DNA of 62,624 nt from contig JAPDJH010000012.1 in the NCBI GenBank assembly GCA_029259175.1, positions 1 through 62,624 on the forward strand. The letters are read 5' to 3'. Positions 17,354 through 28,750 of the stretch are shown here, piece by piece (positions within the stretch are counted from its first letter, which is position 1; each line of letters begins with the position of its first letter). This DNA comes from Hadesarchaea archaeon. Its GTDB lineage: Archaea; Hadarchaeota; Hadarchaeia; Hadarchaeales; Hadarchaeaceae. Under the pieces are notes generated by a model. It worked only from the letters and a program-made list of their open reading frames with translations. It searched no databases and was not told the origin of the DNA. The position numbers were made by a program, and so were the translations under genes.

Positions 17354-18634
17354 ATGAAAACCTCAGAACTCTCAGGTTTCTACAAATTGACACCAGAGGA
17401 AAGAATGAAAATCGTGAAGGAATTTGCAAATCTCACCGATGAGGAAGTGGAGTACCTCAGGAAAACCGGCGGGTTGGGACTGGACTTGGCAAACAGAATG
17501 ATAGAAAACGTGGTTGGCACCTTTGAACTGCCGCTCGGAATCGCCACCAATTTCAAAATCAATGGAAGGGATTATCTCATTCCCATGGCCATCGAAGAGC
17601 CCTCGGTCGTCGCCGCCGCTTCCAATGCTGCTAAGATGGCGAGGGTGAGGGGAGGGTTCTTCACGGAGAGCACCCCGCCGGTGATGATCGGGCAGATCCA
17701 ACTGACCAAAGTACCAAACCCAGAAGAAGCGGCGCGGATCGTCCTAGAGCGGAAGAAGGAGCTCATTCAAATAGCAAACGAACAAGACCCATTGCTCGTT
17801 AAGCTGGGTGGGGGTGCGGTCGATATCGAAGCACGAGTGCTCCAGACAGAGCGCGGACCGATGGTGATAATCCACCTGCTGGTCAACGTGCTGGACGCAA
17901 TGGGAGCAAACGTGGTCAACACCATGTGCGAGGCTGTTGCTCCTGCGATCGAAGCGCTCACGAAGGGAAAAGTGTTCTTGCGGATCGTCTCGAACTTGGC
18001 CATATACCGCATCGCAAAAGCGAGAGCTGTTTTTGCTCAAGAGGCGCTGGGAGGAGAGGAGGTTGTCGAAGGCATTTTGGAGGCCTACGCTTTCGCTGCG
18101 GCGGATCCGTTCCGGTGCGCGACACATAACAAGGGCATTATGAATGGAGTAATCGCGGTTGCACTGGCGACGGCAAACGACACGCGCGCGCTGGAAGCCG
18201 GGGCACATGCCTATGCGGCGTATGGTGGGCGCTACAAGCCGCTGAGCCATTGGAGTAAGACGGTCGACGGAGATCTGCTCGGGACTATCGAGTTGCCGGT
18301 AGCTGTGGGCACGGTGGGAGGAATAACTGCTGTGCATCCGTTGGCTAAAATCTGCAGAAAAATTCTGGGTGTCCAAAGTGCGCGTGAGCTGGGAGAGATC
18401 ATGGCGGCAGTGGGGTTGGCCAACAATCTGGCGGCCATGCGCGCTCTGGCCACCGAGGGAATCCAGCGAGGACACATGAAGCTCCACGCGCGCAACATTG
18501 CGGTGATGGCCGGTGCGGAGGGCGATCTGATCGACTTGGTGGCGGCCCGTCTGATCGCTGAACGAAAAATACGAGCAGACAGGGCAAAGGAGATATTGGA
18601 AGAACTGAAAAAGGCGGGCATAACAAAACCGTGA
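17354..18634 (+). CDS. mvaA: HMG-CoA reductase, class II
   Basis: The 426-residue enzyme reduces HMG-CoA to mevalonate for archaeal isoprenoid lipids. Landmarks: ENVVGTFELPLGIATNF (catalytic Glu), EEPSVVAAASNAAKMAR, DAMGANVVNTMCEAVAP (substrate loop), ATHNKGIMNGVIAVALATAN (catalytic Lys and Asp), and GIQRGHMKLHARN (catalytic His). These follow the class II (bacterial, Pseudomonas mevalonii-like) sequences rather than the class I form usual in archaea. A GGGGGAG ribosome-binding site lies just before ATG 17354, and a TTTAAA patch near 17318 may be the TATA box. Confidence 0.95.
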   Translation: MKTSELSGFYKLTPEERMKIVKEFANLTDEEVEYLRKTGGLGLDLANRMIENVVGTFELPLGIATNFKINGRDYLIPMAIEEPSVVAAASNAAKMARVRGGFFTESTPPVMIGQIQLTKVPNPEEAARIVLERKKELIQIANEQDPLLVKLGGGAVDIEARVLQTERGPMVIIHLLVNVLDAMGANVVNTMCEAVAPAIEALTKGKVFLRIVSNLAIYRIAKARAVFAQEALGGEEVVEGILEAYAFAAADPFRCATHNKGIMNGVIAVALATANDTRALEAGAHAYAAYGGRYKPLSHWSKTVDGDLLGTIELPVAVGTVGGITAVHPLAKICRKILGVQSARELGEIMAAVGLANNLAAMRALATEGIQRGHMKLHARNIAVMAGAEGDLIDLVAARLIAERKIRADRAKEILEELKKAGITKP

Positions 18635-18707
18635 TTTTTACTTTCGGCTACCTCCCTTTCAAAGGACTTTAATAACGCCTGTACCAGTTGTTGTGAGGCT
18701 GGACTCG

Positions 18708-20792
18708 ATGATGACGTTGGAACAGATTGTTAGGAGGATTGCTGAATCGTCTGGACTGTCGGTCGAGGAAATAATGGAGCGGATTCGAAAAATCAGGGAA
18801 AAATTCGAACTGCTAACGCCTGAAGGGGCTGCGCGGATAGTCGCTCAAGAACTCGGAGTAAAGCTGGAAACGGCACAGGTGGTTGTCCGACCGCTTCGGA
18901 TAGAAGATCTCGCGCCCGGTATGTCTAGGATTGACTTGGTTGCGCGGGTAATCCGGATCTATCCGGTTAGAGAGTTTCAGTACTCAAGCGGACGGATGGG
19001 AAAAAGAGGAGGTGTGCTGCTCCAAGACGCGACTGGGACCATTAGACTGGCGCTCTGGGATGATCAAAACTCGGTGCTGGAAGCTGGAATGATCCAGAAG
19101 GGAGACGCGGTGCGGATAAAGAACGGATACGTGGTCAAGGGGATCGATGGGGCGAACGAACTCAGACTGGGAAACCGAGGGGCGATCGAATCAAATCCGA
19201 GCGATCCACGCGTGGATGAGTTACCGCCGTTTTCTGCTGAGCCCACAAAAATCGGGGATCTCAGGCCCGAAATGGGGGAGGCTGACGTACTGGGAAGGGT
19301 GGCGAGTGTTGGAGGCATACGGACTTTTGAGAGGCCGGATGGTGGAATGGCGAAGGTGGCCACTCTCATGCTGGATGATGGAAGCGGAGTCATCCGGGTG
19401 TCGCTGTGGGAGCCATGGGCGGAGCTCGTAAACCGCTTAGAGGTGGGACGGCCGCTCATGCTCGAAAACGCCACGGTGCGCACCGGCTTTCGGGGAGGGG
19501 TAGAGCTAAGCGTTGGAGGAAGAAGTCGAGTGATCATTGATCCACCGGGAGGAGAGGAACTGCCCCCGGTGAGAGAGAGAATGGTGAAAGTGAAGGAGGT
19601 GGAGCCAAACATGCCCAGTGTCAATATCGCTTTGAGAATCAAGCGCGTGTTTCCGGTGGTGGAATTCAGGCGCTCGGATGGAAGCACATCTCAGGTTTTG
19701 AGTGTGATTGGAAGTGACGACACCGGCACAATACGAGTAAGCTTCTGGGATGAACAAGTGGAGAAGGCGAAAGAATTGAAGCAGGACGACGTCCTCCTGT
19801 TGAAAAATGCTTATTCGCGGACGGGCTTGCGAGACAGGCCAGAAATCCATGTGGGGCGAAACACGCTGGTGGAGATCAATCCATCCGGAGTGGAGGTGGA
19901 AGCATTCAAACCATGCTACACAAAGCTCGGAGACGTGGAGATCGGGGATGAAGGGCTGGAGGTCGTGGGGCGAGTGCTGGAAGTCCAGCCGTTGCGGGAG
20001 TACGCGACGCCTGATGGCCGGACGGGAAAAGTGCTCTCGATGCTCATAGCGGATGAAACCGCTGCGCTACGCATCAATTTCTGGCGGGAAAAGGCGGACT
20101 TGGTAGCGGGAGTGAAGCGAGGAGATGTTCTGAGGGCTTCCGATGTGTACTGCTCGGCCGGGCTCTACGGACTGCCCGAACTCCATCTGGCGAGGGATGG
20201 GGAGGTAGAGATAAACCCTGCGGGGGTGGAGCTTCCGCCCGTGGAGGACTTGCAGAAGCTCACGGGCGAGAGGCGAAGGGTGTGGATTGAAGAAATCGAT
20301 AAAGCGGGGGAGCGGGTCGAGATCCGAGGGACGATTGTGCACGTCTTTCAGCGAAAGCCGCTTTTCTATCTGTGTCCGGAATGCGGCAAAAGCGTCAGCG
20401 GAGAGGGAGACATCGTCTGTGAGAACTGTGGAAAACACATCACGCCGATAGCGCGAGCGGTTCTGAGCTTTTTGTGCGACGACGGGACGGGAAACATAAG
20501 AACCACCGTGTTCGGTGATCTGGCCGAGCGCGCTCTCAAGCTCAGCGCTCAGGAGCTCTCGGAAAGACTGAAGTCCGAGACCGATCCGAGCAGCATATTC
20601 GAAGAGGCCGGACTGATTGGGCGAGAAGTGGTCGTGCGTGGAGTGGTGAAATACGATTCGTTCAGCGACGCGCTCGAGCTCAGAGGGCTGGAGATCGAAG
20701 AGCCGGCGCCCATCGCGGAGGGGGGGCGCCTACTCGAAGAGATAAAAGAACTGCGCATAAAGAAAGAGGGGGAGCTGAGTGAGCAAGGATAA
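18708..20792 (+). CDS. rpa: Replication protein A, multi-OB single-subunit form
   Basis: The 694-residue protein binds single-stranded DNA in replication and repair. Four OB folds repeat a common strand: [37 protein letters not shown] and [12 protein letters not shown], each followed by a [19 protein letters not shown] strand. A fifth OB fold carries a zinc finger ([10 protein letters not shown] ... CENCG) about residues 550-575 and [16 protein letters not shown]. This is the euryarchaeal Methanothermobacter-type architecture. ATG 18708 (or 18711) is preferred to the frame opening at 18693; a TTTAATAA box near 18668 fits. Its end overlaps radA, so the two form an operon. Confidence 0.9.
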   Translation: MMTLEQIVRRIAESSGLSVEEIMERIRKIREKFELLTPEGAARIVAQELGVKLETAQVVVRPLRIEDLAPGMSRIDLVARVIRIYPVREFQYSSGRMGKRGGVLLQDATGTIRLALWDDQNSVLEAGMIQKGDAVRIKNGYVVKGIDGANELRLGNRGAIESNPSDPRVDELPPFSAEPTKIGDLRPEMGEADVLGRVASVGGIRTFERPDGGMAKVATLMLDDGSGVIRVSLWEPWAELVNRLEVGRPLMLENATVRTGFRGGVELSVGGRSRVIIDPPGGEELPPVRERMVKVKEVEPNMPSVNIALRIKRVFPVVEFRRSDGSTSQVLSVIGSDDTGTIRVSFWDEQVEKAKELKQDDVLLLKNAYSRTGLRDRPEIHVGRNTLVEINPSGVEVEAFKPCYTKLGDVEIGDEGLEVVGRVLEVQPLREYATPDGRTGKVLSMLIADETAALRINFWREKADLVAGVKRGDVLRASDVYCSAGLYGLPELHLARDGEVEINPAGVELPPVEDLQKLTGERRRVWIEEIDKAGERVEIRGTIVHVFQRKPLFYLCPECGKSVSGEGDIVCENCGKHITPIARAVLSFLCDDGTGNIRTTVFGDLAERALKLSAQELSERLKSETDPSSIFEEAGLIGREVVVRGVVKYDSFSDALELRGLEIEEPAPIAEGGRLLEEIKELRIKKEGELSEQG

Positions 20793-21735
20793 GATCGAAC
20801 TCGAAGACCTGCCGGGAATAGGCCGGGCAACGGCGGAAAAGCTCAGGAGTGCCGGGTTCAAAACCGTGCGGTCGCTGGCCATGGCATCAATAGATGAGGT
20901 GTGCACCATGGCGGAGGTAGGGGAAGCCACTGCGCGGAAGATAATCGAGGCGGCGAGAGAGCTGAGCGGGCTGGACCGGTTCATCACGGGAGAGGAAGTA
21001 CTGGAAATGCGGCAACGTGTGGGAAAGATCACGACGGGGAGCAAGAAGTTGGACGAACTGCTGGGAGGAGGGGTCGAGACGCGCGCAGTAACAGAAGCGT
21101 TCGGGGAATTCGGTTCTGGAAAAACGCAGTTGGGACATCAGCTGTGCGTGAATGTGCAGCTGAAACCCGAGATGGGAGGGCTCGAAGGCAAGGCCATCTA
21201 CATCGATACGGAGGGGACGTTCAGGAGCGAAAGGGTAAGCGATATGGCAGCAGCTGTGGGGCTGGATCCGCGCGAGGCACTGAGAAACATATTCTATGTG
21301 CGGGTGTTCAACACGGACCAGCAGATCGCCATGGTGAAAAAAGCTGAGGAGCTGGCGGAGAAGGAGCCCGTGCGCTTGGTGGTGGTGGATTCGCTCATGG
21401 CGCACTTCCGGGCGGAGTACATAGGGAGGGAGATGCTCGCCGAGAGACAGCAGAAGCTGAATCGACATCTAATGGATTTGCACCTCCTAGCCGATAGCTT
21501 CGATTTGGCGGTTTATATCACCAATCAGGTTCAGGCGGATCCCAGCATGTTCTTTGGGGATCCGACAAGACCGATCGGAGGACACGTGCTCGGGCACGCG
21601 GCGACCACTCGGATATATCTGAGAAAATCGAAAGCGCCGAGGCGGATCGCCAGGATTTATGACAGTCCACTGCTGCCGGAGAGAGAAGCTGTTTTTGTGA
21701 TCACGGTCGACGGGATAAGAGATCTCGAAGCGTAG
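20779..21735 (+). CDS. radA: DNA repair and recombination protein RadA
   Basis: The 318-residue RecA/Rad51-family recombinase forms filaments on single-stranded DNA and exchanges strands. A helix-hairpin-helix N-terminal domain ([20 protein letters not shown]) precedes the ATPase core: Walker [10 protein letters not shown] (residues 109-117), Walker [17 protein letters not shown], and L2/[22 protein letters not shown] 20779 overlaps the end of rpa by 14 bases, so single-strand binding protein and recombinase are coupled. Length is typical and no intein is present. Confidence 0.97.
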   Translation: MSKDKIELEDLPGIGRATAEKLRSAGFKTVRSLAMASIDEVCTMAEVGEATARKIIEAARELSGLDRFITGEEVLEMRQRVGKITTGSKKLDELLGGGVETRAVTEAFGEFGSGKTQLGHQLCVNVQLKPEMGGLEGKAIYIDTEGTFRSERVSDMAAAVGLDPREALRNIFYVRVFNTDQQIAMVKKAEELAEKEPVRLVVVDSLMAHFRAEYIGREMLAERQQKLNRHLMDLHLLADSFDLAVYITNQVQADPSMFFGDPTRPIGGHVLGHAATTRIYLRKSKAPRRIARIYDSPLLPEREAVFVITVDGIRDLEA

Positions 21736-21744
21736 GGTGGCACG

Positions 21745-22431
21745 GTGATCCGCCTTCTGGCTGTCGACATAGACGGAACAATCACCGGATTCGATCGGAG
21801 GCTGAATTTGGAAGCTGTGAAAGCGTTGCGCCTGGCCGAAGAGAAGGGAACGCCAGTAAGCCTGGCCAGTGGAAACACGCTGCCCTTTGTGGAAGCGGCT
21901 GCCACGCTCATCGGGACCACCGGGCCTCTGATCGCGGAAGACGGAGGAATCGTCTACGACCCAGTAACGAAAGAAACGAGGGTTTTGGGTAATCGGGAAG
22001 ACATCGAGCGAGCGCTGCAGATTCTGCGAGCGCGGCTAAGGGAAATCAGAGAAACGAGAAGCTCGCCGTTCAGACTCACTGGGGCAACGCTGGAAAGAAC
22101 TGTTCCGCTGGAGAAAGTCGAGCAGGTTTTGCGCGATGCAGGACTGCCGCTGGTTGCCGTGGACTCCGGGTTCGCGATTCACCTACGAAATCCGGAAGTC
22201 AACAAGGGGCGCGCGTTGCGGGTCGCCGCAGAAATACGGGGCATACTGCTCAGCGAGACGGCTGCGATAGCGGACGGGCCGAACGATGTGGAGCTGTTGC
22301 GTTTTGCGGGGGAGAGTTTTGCGGTGGGTAATGCCCCCGAGGATGTGAAGCGGGTGGCAAAACACGTTCTCGATGAGGAGAACGGGGCGGGAGTGGTCAA
22401 AGCAGTTAGACTCATTCTCGGGCTCGAGTGA
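21745..22431 (+). CDS. Phosphoglycolate phosphatase, archaeal HAD type
   Basis: The 228-residue HAD phosphatase shows LLAVDIDGTITGFDRRL (nucleophile Asp), an S-G-N motif (SLASGNTLPFVEAA), the cap domain, and motif IV ADGPNDVELLRFAG. It matches the archaeal phosphoglycolate phosphatase family (TA0175 type), which clears 2-phosphoglycolate arising from DNA repair or oxygenase reactions. The GTG start lies nine bases after radA, so it is probably in the same operon; phosphoglycolate from damaged DNA ends makes that pairing plausible. It converges with minD, overlapping by 20 bases. Confidence 0.85.
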   Translation: MIRLLAVDIDGTITGFDRRLNLEAVKALRLAEEKGTPVSLASGNTLPFVEAAATLIGTTGPLIAEDGGIVYDPVTKETRVLGNREDIERALQILRARLREIRETRSSPFRLTGATLERTVPLEKVEQVLRDAGLPLVAVDSGFAIHLRNPEVNKGRALRVAAEIRGILLSETAAIADGPNDVELLRFAGESFAVGNAPEDVKRVAKHVLDEENGAGVVKAVRLILGLE

Positions 22432-23134
22432 ACGGTCGCAGTTCCAGAGCAAAACGCTTGAACTCGCGTGCCGACGGGGAACGTGCTTCTCGGACCACCA
22501 CTGGCTCGCCTATGGCCGAGGAGTGACGCACGGCGCGATCTTCAGGGATGACAGCGAGCACTGGGAGATCGAGAATGCCGGACACCTCGCTTTCGGAGAG
22601 TTCGGAAACTCCCTCTTTGAGGCGAGTGAGGATTACCCCGAGGAGTTTGACATCGAGCCGTTCGCAAACCAGTTTCGTTTTAAGGGCGTTGGAGAGTGCG
22701 GGCAAGTCGGGGGTCACCACGATGATGGCTTCTCTTAGCAGACCCATCACGGTGAGGGCATCGCGGTCGAGACCGGAAGGCACATCGATGAGAACCAGAT
22801 CGAACTGGCGGGCGAGCTGGTCGATCACGCGCTTGAGGCGGTCGAGCTTGGCCTTTTGGATTCCCTCAAGGGGGATTCCGCCTGGGACTATGCGAACGCC
22901 CTCGGGGCCGCGGCAGATGGCCTTGGAGAGGGGTGCCTCGCCGGCCAGAACATCGTGGAGGGTTGTTTTGTGGTCTTCAACCCCCAGCAACAGGGAGAGG
23001 TTCGCCATGGTCAGATCGCAGTCGACGATAACGACTCGGCGGCCGAGGCGGGCAAGGGCGACGCCCAGATTGGCGACTACGGTGGATTTTCCAGAACCGC
23101 CCTTGCTACAGACAAAGCCAATGATGCGAGCCAT
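22412..23134 (-). CDS. minD: MinD/ParA-type ATPase
   Basis: The 240-residue P-loop ATPase has the deviant Walker A KGGSGKSTVVANLGVALA (residues about 10-27), switch I VDCDLTMANLSLLLG, and Walker B FDLVLIDVPSGLDRDAL. Archaeal MinD homologues are implicated in positioning surface machinery such as archaella and chemosensory arrays rather than in FtsZ placement. A short C-terminal tail lacks an obvious amphipathic membrane-targeting helix. A response-regulator gene follows upstream on the same strand, which may point to a shared signalling or localisation role (inference). Confidence 0.88.
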   Translation of the reverse strand: MARIIGFVCSKGGSGKSTVVANLGVALARLGRRVVIVDCDLTMANLSLLLGVEDHKTTLHDVLAGEAPLSKAICRGPEGVRIVPGGIPLEGIQKAKLDRLKRVIDQLARQFDLVLIDVPSGLDRDALTVMGLLREAIIVVTPDLPALSNALKTKLVCERLDVKLLGVILTRLKEGVSELSESEVSGILDLPVLAVIPEDRAVRHSSAIGEPVVVREARSPSAREFKRFALELRPFTRARE

Positions 23135-23173
23135 AGAAACCTATTCAAACTAGCGAGGACGTCGTAAAAGGTT

Positions 23174-23536
23174 TCACTCGGAGAGGACCGTTCGAACGCG
23201 CTCGATCAGCTCTGGGGGATCAAAGGGCTTGGTGAGATAGTGGGAGACTCCTAGGCGCTCCATTTGTTTACGGGCCTCTGCTTCCAGCGTGACGGCGGTG
23301 AGGAACAACACGCGCTGCTTGGGCTTGATTTTCAGAAGTCGCTTGTAGGTCTCCCAGCCGTCGAGCTCGGGCATCATGACGTCGAGAATCACGAGATCCG
23401 GCTTCTCGTCGGGAAAGCGCTCCAAGCACTGGCGGCCGTTCTCGCACTGCACAATTTTGTGGCCCTGCTTTTTCAGGATTTTCTCTATGAGCTTGCGGAT
23501 GTCGGGCTCGTCGTCGACAACCATTATTTTTGCCAT
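23174..23536 (-). CDS. CheY-like response regulator receiver
   Basis: A single receiver domain of 120 residues: acidic pocket VVDDEPDIRKL, phospho-acceptor Asp in LVILDVMMPELDGWE, Thr in VLFLTAVTLEAEA, and Lys in SHYLTKPFDPPEL. There is no output domain, so it would act by protein contact. ATG 23536 (MAKIMVVDDE) is preferred to ATG 23545. It lies 39 bases upstream of minD, same strand. No histidine kinase is in the window. Confidence 0.92.
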   Translation of the reverse strand: MAKIMVVDDEPDIRKLIEKILKKQGHKIVQCENGRQCLERFPDEKPDLVILDVMMPELDGWETYKRLLKIKPKQRVLFLTAVTLEAEARKQMERLGVSHYLTKPFDPPELIERVRTVLSE

Positions 23537-23594
23537 CGATTTCAATAAAACATGCTACGATTTAAGACTTCATTGCGAAGAGCTAAAAGGGATC

Positions 23595-24278
23595 ATGCGA
23601 GTGGGGCTGATAGCTGACATTCACTCCAACTTGGAGGCGCTAAAAGCCGTTCTTCACGACATGCCACGTGTCGATATGATGCTCTGTGCGGGAGACATAG
23701 TCGGATGGTGTGCAAGACCCGGGGAGGTGATAAAAACCATTCGGAGGCGTAAGATGCTAACAGTAAAGGGAGAACACGATGAAGCTGCGGCCAGTGGGAA
23801 AATCGGCCTGGTGCGGGGAAGTGCGGCTGAAGTGATACAGTGGACCAAGAAAAAACTCGGAGGCCGGGAGCTCGGCTTCTTGGGCGATCTGCCCCTCAAA
23901 CAAGAAATTACGATTTCGGACTACAAGATACTCATGGTTCACGGCAGTCCGCTAGAGCCGCTCAGAGGAAGAATGAAAGCCAGCGATTTGGAGGAAATGG
24001 CCCGCTCAGTTCGGGATACGGATGCAGATGTAATAGTGGTCGGGCACACGCATTTTCCCTTTCAGAAAATGGTGCTCGGAAAGCTAGTGATCAACCCGGG
24101 AAGCGTCGGGCTGCCCAAAGACAGGGATCCGCGCGCGAGCTATGCCTTACTAGAGCTGGGAAGAGAGATCAAGGTCGTGCATCGAAAGGTCGAATACGAT
24201 GTTGAACGGACAAAGCTGGCGATACGCCGGGCCGGGCTTCCGGGGGAGATCGCCGTCAGGCTATCCTTCGGATGGTGA
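23595..24278 (+). CDS. YfcE/MJ0936-like metallophosphoesterase
   Basis: The 227-residue calcineurin-like phosphoesterase has motifs GLIADIHSNLEAL, LCAGDIVGW, VKGEHD (the usual GNHD with Asn replaced by Glu), ILMVHGSP and VVGHTHFPF. Two metal ions would bind; likely substrates are phosphodiesters or small phosphoesters. The Asn to Glu change at the metal-bridging position is unusual and could change metal use. ATG 23595 directly starts the first strand; the longer open frame back to 23376 overlaps the response regulator and is rejected. Its stop overlaps the converging PRC-barrel gene. Confidence 0.85.
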   Translation: MRVGLIADIHSNLEALKAVLHDMPRVDMMLCAGDIVGWCARPGEVIKTIRRRKMLTVKGEHDEAAASGKIGLVRGSAAEVIQWTKKKLGGRELGFLGDLPLKQEITISDYKILMVHGSPLEPLRGRMKASDLEEMARSVRDTDADVIVVGHTHFPFQKMVLGKLVINPGSVGLPKDRDPRASYALLELGREIKVVHRKVEYDVERTKLAIRRAGLPGEIAVRLSFGW

Positions 24279-24605
24279 GGGCTGGGAGCCGGAGGACTTG
24301 AGGCGCTGGATCGCCAGAACCCGTTCGTTTACCACCACGTAGTCGCGGATGGACATCACGGCTCCAAAGGGGATGGAGATGTTGCCGTCCTCAGTTCTGG
24401 GTATGCTCGGAAACACGTCTGCGGACACCGGACGAACCAAGATGGAGAGGATGCGCCCGTCGCTCTCATCAAAAACCACATCAACCAGCCGTCCTATCTG
24501 GGCACCGTGATCGGTCATGACGCCGATGGATCTCAGGCGACCGAGAAGAACTTGGGCCAGCGGAATCACCTCGTGCTTACATAGTGGGCAGATTTTATAA
24601 AGCAT
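24261..24605 (-). CDS. PRC-barrel domain protein
   Basis: The 114-residue protein opens with a CPLCKH half-zinc motif and then a PRC-barrel fold (LLGRLRSIGVMTDHGAQIGR, LVDVVFDESDGRILSILVRP, ISIPFGAVMSIRDYVVV). PRC barrels appear in RNA-processing (RimM) and photosynthetic-centre proteins, and in archaea as small stand-alone proteins, some linked to cell-division machinery. It lies 12 bases after cdc48 on the same strand and may belong to that operon. Confidence 0.85.
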   Translation of the reverse strand: MLYKICPLCKHEVIPLAQVLLGRLRSIGVMTDHGAQIGRLVDVVFDESDGRILSILVRPVSADVFPSIPRTEDGNISIPFGAVMSIRDYVVVNERVLAIQRLKSSGSQPSPSEG

Positions 24606-24616
24606 TCGTGGAGATT

Positions 24617-27468
<2,852 letters not shown>

Positions 27469-27475
27469 CCTCCCC

Positions 27476-27745
27476 TCACCTCCGCACCACTTCGAATCGC
27501 ATCCATTTAAGGACTTCCTCGAACTCGCGGCATACCTCCTCCACGAGCCGAGCGTATCGCTTCTCGATGAGCAGGGTGCTGCGATTCACGAACTCCCAGC
27601 ACTCGCGGGGGATCTGATCGAGCACGCCATTGGAGTGGGCGATCCCGTTCTTCGTTTTGTAGTCATAGCCGAAGAGGGCACGGTAGAAGCGCGTGGCCGG
27701 GGTTCCGCGGCACTTCACGTCCCACACGATGAGCACTTTAGGCAT
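27476..27745 (-). CDS. Uncharacterised 89-aa protein heading the hsp20-cdc48 operon
   Basis: I do not recognise this protein. It begins with a hydrophobic strand ending in Asp (KVLIVWDVKCRG), followed by a helix with basic and aromatic residues (FYRALFGYDYKT), a loop, and an amphipathic helix (ARLVEEVCREFEEVLKWMRF). The layout recalls small ferredoxin-like VapD/Cas2-type folds, but the match is weak and no cas genes are near. It starts the operon directly behind the palindromic operators, so it may be heat-regulated. Confidence 0.55.
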   Translation of the reverse strand: MPKVLIVWDVKCRGTPATRFYRALFGYDYKTKNGIAHSNGVLDQIPRECWEFVNRSTLLIEKRYARLVEEVCREFEEVLKWMRFEVVRR

Positions 27746-27759
27746 GTGGACTCACCTCA

Positions 27760-27779
27760 TTTGTTATATATATAACAAA
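27760..27779. promoter_or_regulatory. Perfect 20-bp palindromic operator candidate, copy 1
   Basis: The half-site TTTGTTATAT is followed by its exact complement. It sits 15 bases upstream of the 89-aa gene that heads the hsp20-cdc48 operon, and 86 bases from prs. The centre is itself TATATATA, so a bound repressor would cover the TATA region. The binding protein is unknown. Confidence 0.65.
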
Positions 27780-27794
27780 CGGGTATTTAAAGCT

Positions 27795-27814
27795 TTTGTT
27801 ATATTTATAACAAA
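27795..27814. promoter_or_regulatory. Near-palindromic operator candidate, copy 2
   Basis: This repeats copy 1 with one centre mismatch (TTTGTTATA-TT-TATAACAAA). Its centre lies 35 bases from that of copy 1, and an A/T-rich TATTTAAA element (27784-27791) sits between them. The pair could control both the proteostasis operon on the minus strand and prs on the plus strand. Confidence 0.65.
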
Positions 27815-27865
27815 TGTGAAACACGTATGCGGTGAAATTTTAACCCCGAAAACCTAGGAGGTTTG

Positions 27866-28738
27866 GTGAAGACTTTGATAGTGATCGGCGGCTCGGCCTC
27901 ACCCAAGCTCTCGGCCAGAGTTTCGCGCCTGTTGCGGTGCCGTCTGGTGAGGCCCGAGCTAAAGCGGTTTCCCGATGGAGAGCTCTACGTCAGGATAAAA
28001 GCGGATCTGCGCCGGCGGCACGTGGTGGTGGTTCAGTCCACCCCGGCCCCTCAGAACGACAACCTCATGGAACTCTTGCTCCTCCTTCACACCAGCAGCG
28101 AGCTCGGTGCCAGAAAGATAACAGCAGTAGTGCCCTACCTCGCCTACGCCCGTCAGGACAAGCGGTTCAAGCCCGGCGAAGCCGTGAGCCTGCGCACCGT
28201 GGCCCGGTTGGTGGAGAGCGCCGGAGCCGACGAGCTGATAACCGTTGACATCCACGAGGAGCACAGCTTGGATGATTTCACCATTCCGGCTCGAAACCTG
28301 ACAGCCATGCCCCTGCTCGGCCAGTACCTGAAGCGACTGAGGCTCAAAAGGCCAGTTGTGATCGGTGGGGACCAGGGCTCCGAACCCAGGGCAAAAATGG
28401 TCGCCCAGCCCCTCGGCGCCCCATACGACTACTTGGTGAAGCACCGGATTACGCCGACCCGCGTTGTGACCAAACCCAAGAAGCTGGACGTTCGCGGACA
28501 CGAAGCAATCATTGCGGACGACATCATAAGCACCGGCGGAACCGTGATCGAGGCCGCGCGAATCCTGAAGCGGCAGGGGGCCGCCCGTATCTACGCCGTG
28601 TGCACCCACGGCGTTTTCGCCCACAACGCCCTCAAACGGCTCCAACGGGCGGGGATCACCGTGGTATCCACTGACACCATCGAGGGACCCACGAGCAGGG
28701 TCTCGGTCGCACCGCTGGTGGCCCAAGCTCTTGCCTGA
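27866..28738 (+). CDS. prs: Ribose-phosphate pyrophosphokinase (PRPP synthase)
   Basis: The 290-residue enzyme makes PRPP from ribose-5-phosphate and ATP for nucleotide and amino-acid synthesis. Motifs: RFPDGELYVRI, VQSTPAPQNDNLMELLLLL, YLAYARQDKRFKPGE (ATP loop), ELITVDIHEEHSLDDF, VVIGGDQGSEPRA and the PRPP loop IIADDIISTGGTV. GTG 27866 follows an AGGAGGT site; TTG 27863 is too close to it. It opens the prs-trmG10-rnz series and is divergent from the hsp20 operon. Confidence 0.94.
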   Translation: MKTLIVIGGSASPKLSARVSRLLRCRLVRPELKRFPDGELYVRIKADLRRRHVVVVQSTPAPQNDNLMELLLLLHTSSELGARKITAVVPYLAYARQDKRFKPGEAVSLRTVARLVESAGADELITVDIHEEHSLDDFTIPARNLTAMPLLGQYLKRLRLKRPVVIGGDQGSEPRAKMVAQPLGAPYDYLVKHRITPTRVVTKPKKLDVRGHEAIIADDIISTGGTVIEAARILKRQGAARIYAVCTHGVFAHNALKRLQRAGITVVSTDTIEGPTSRVSVAPLVAQALA

Positions 28739-28750
28739 AAGAGGGTAAAC

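Noticed and set aside
20779..21735. Intein in RadA
   Set aside because: The gene is of normal length and conserved motifs are contiguous.
23376..23594. N-terminal extension of the phosphoesterase
   Set aside because: It overlaps the response regulator antisense, and ATG 23595 starts the first beta strand.
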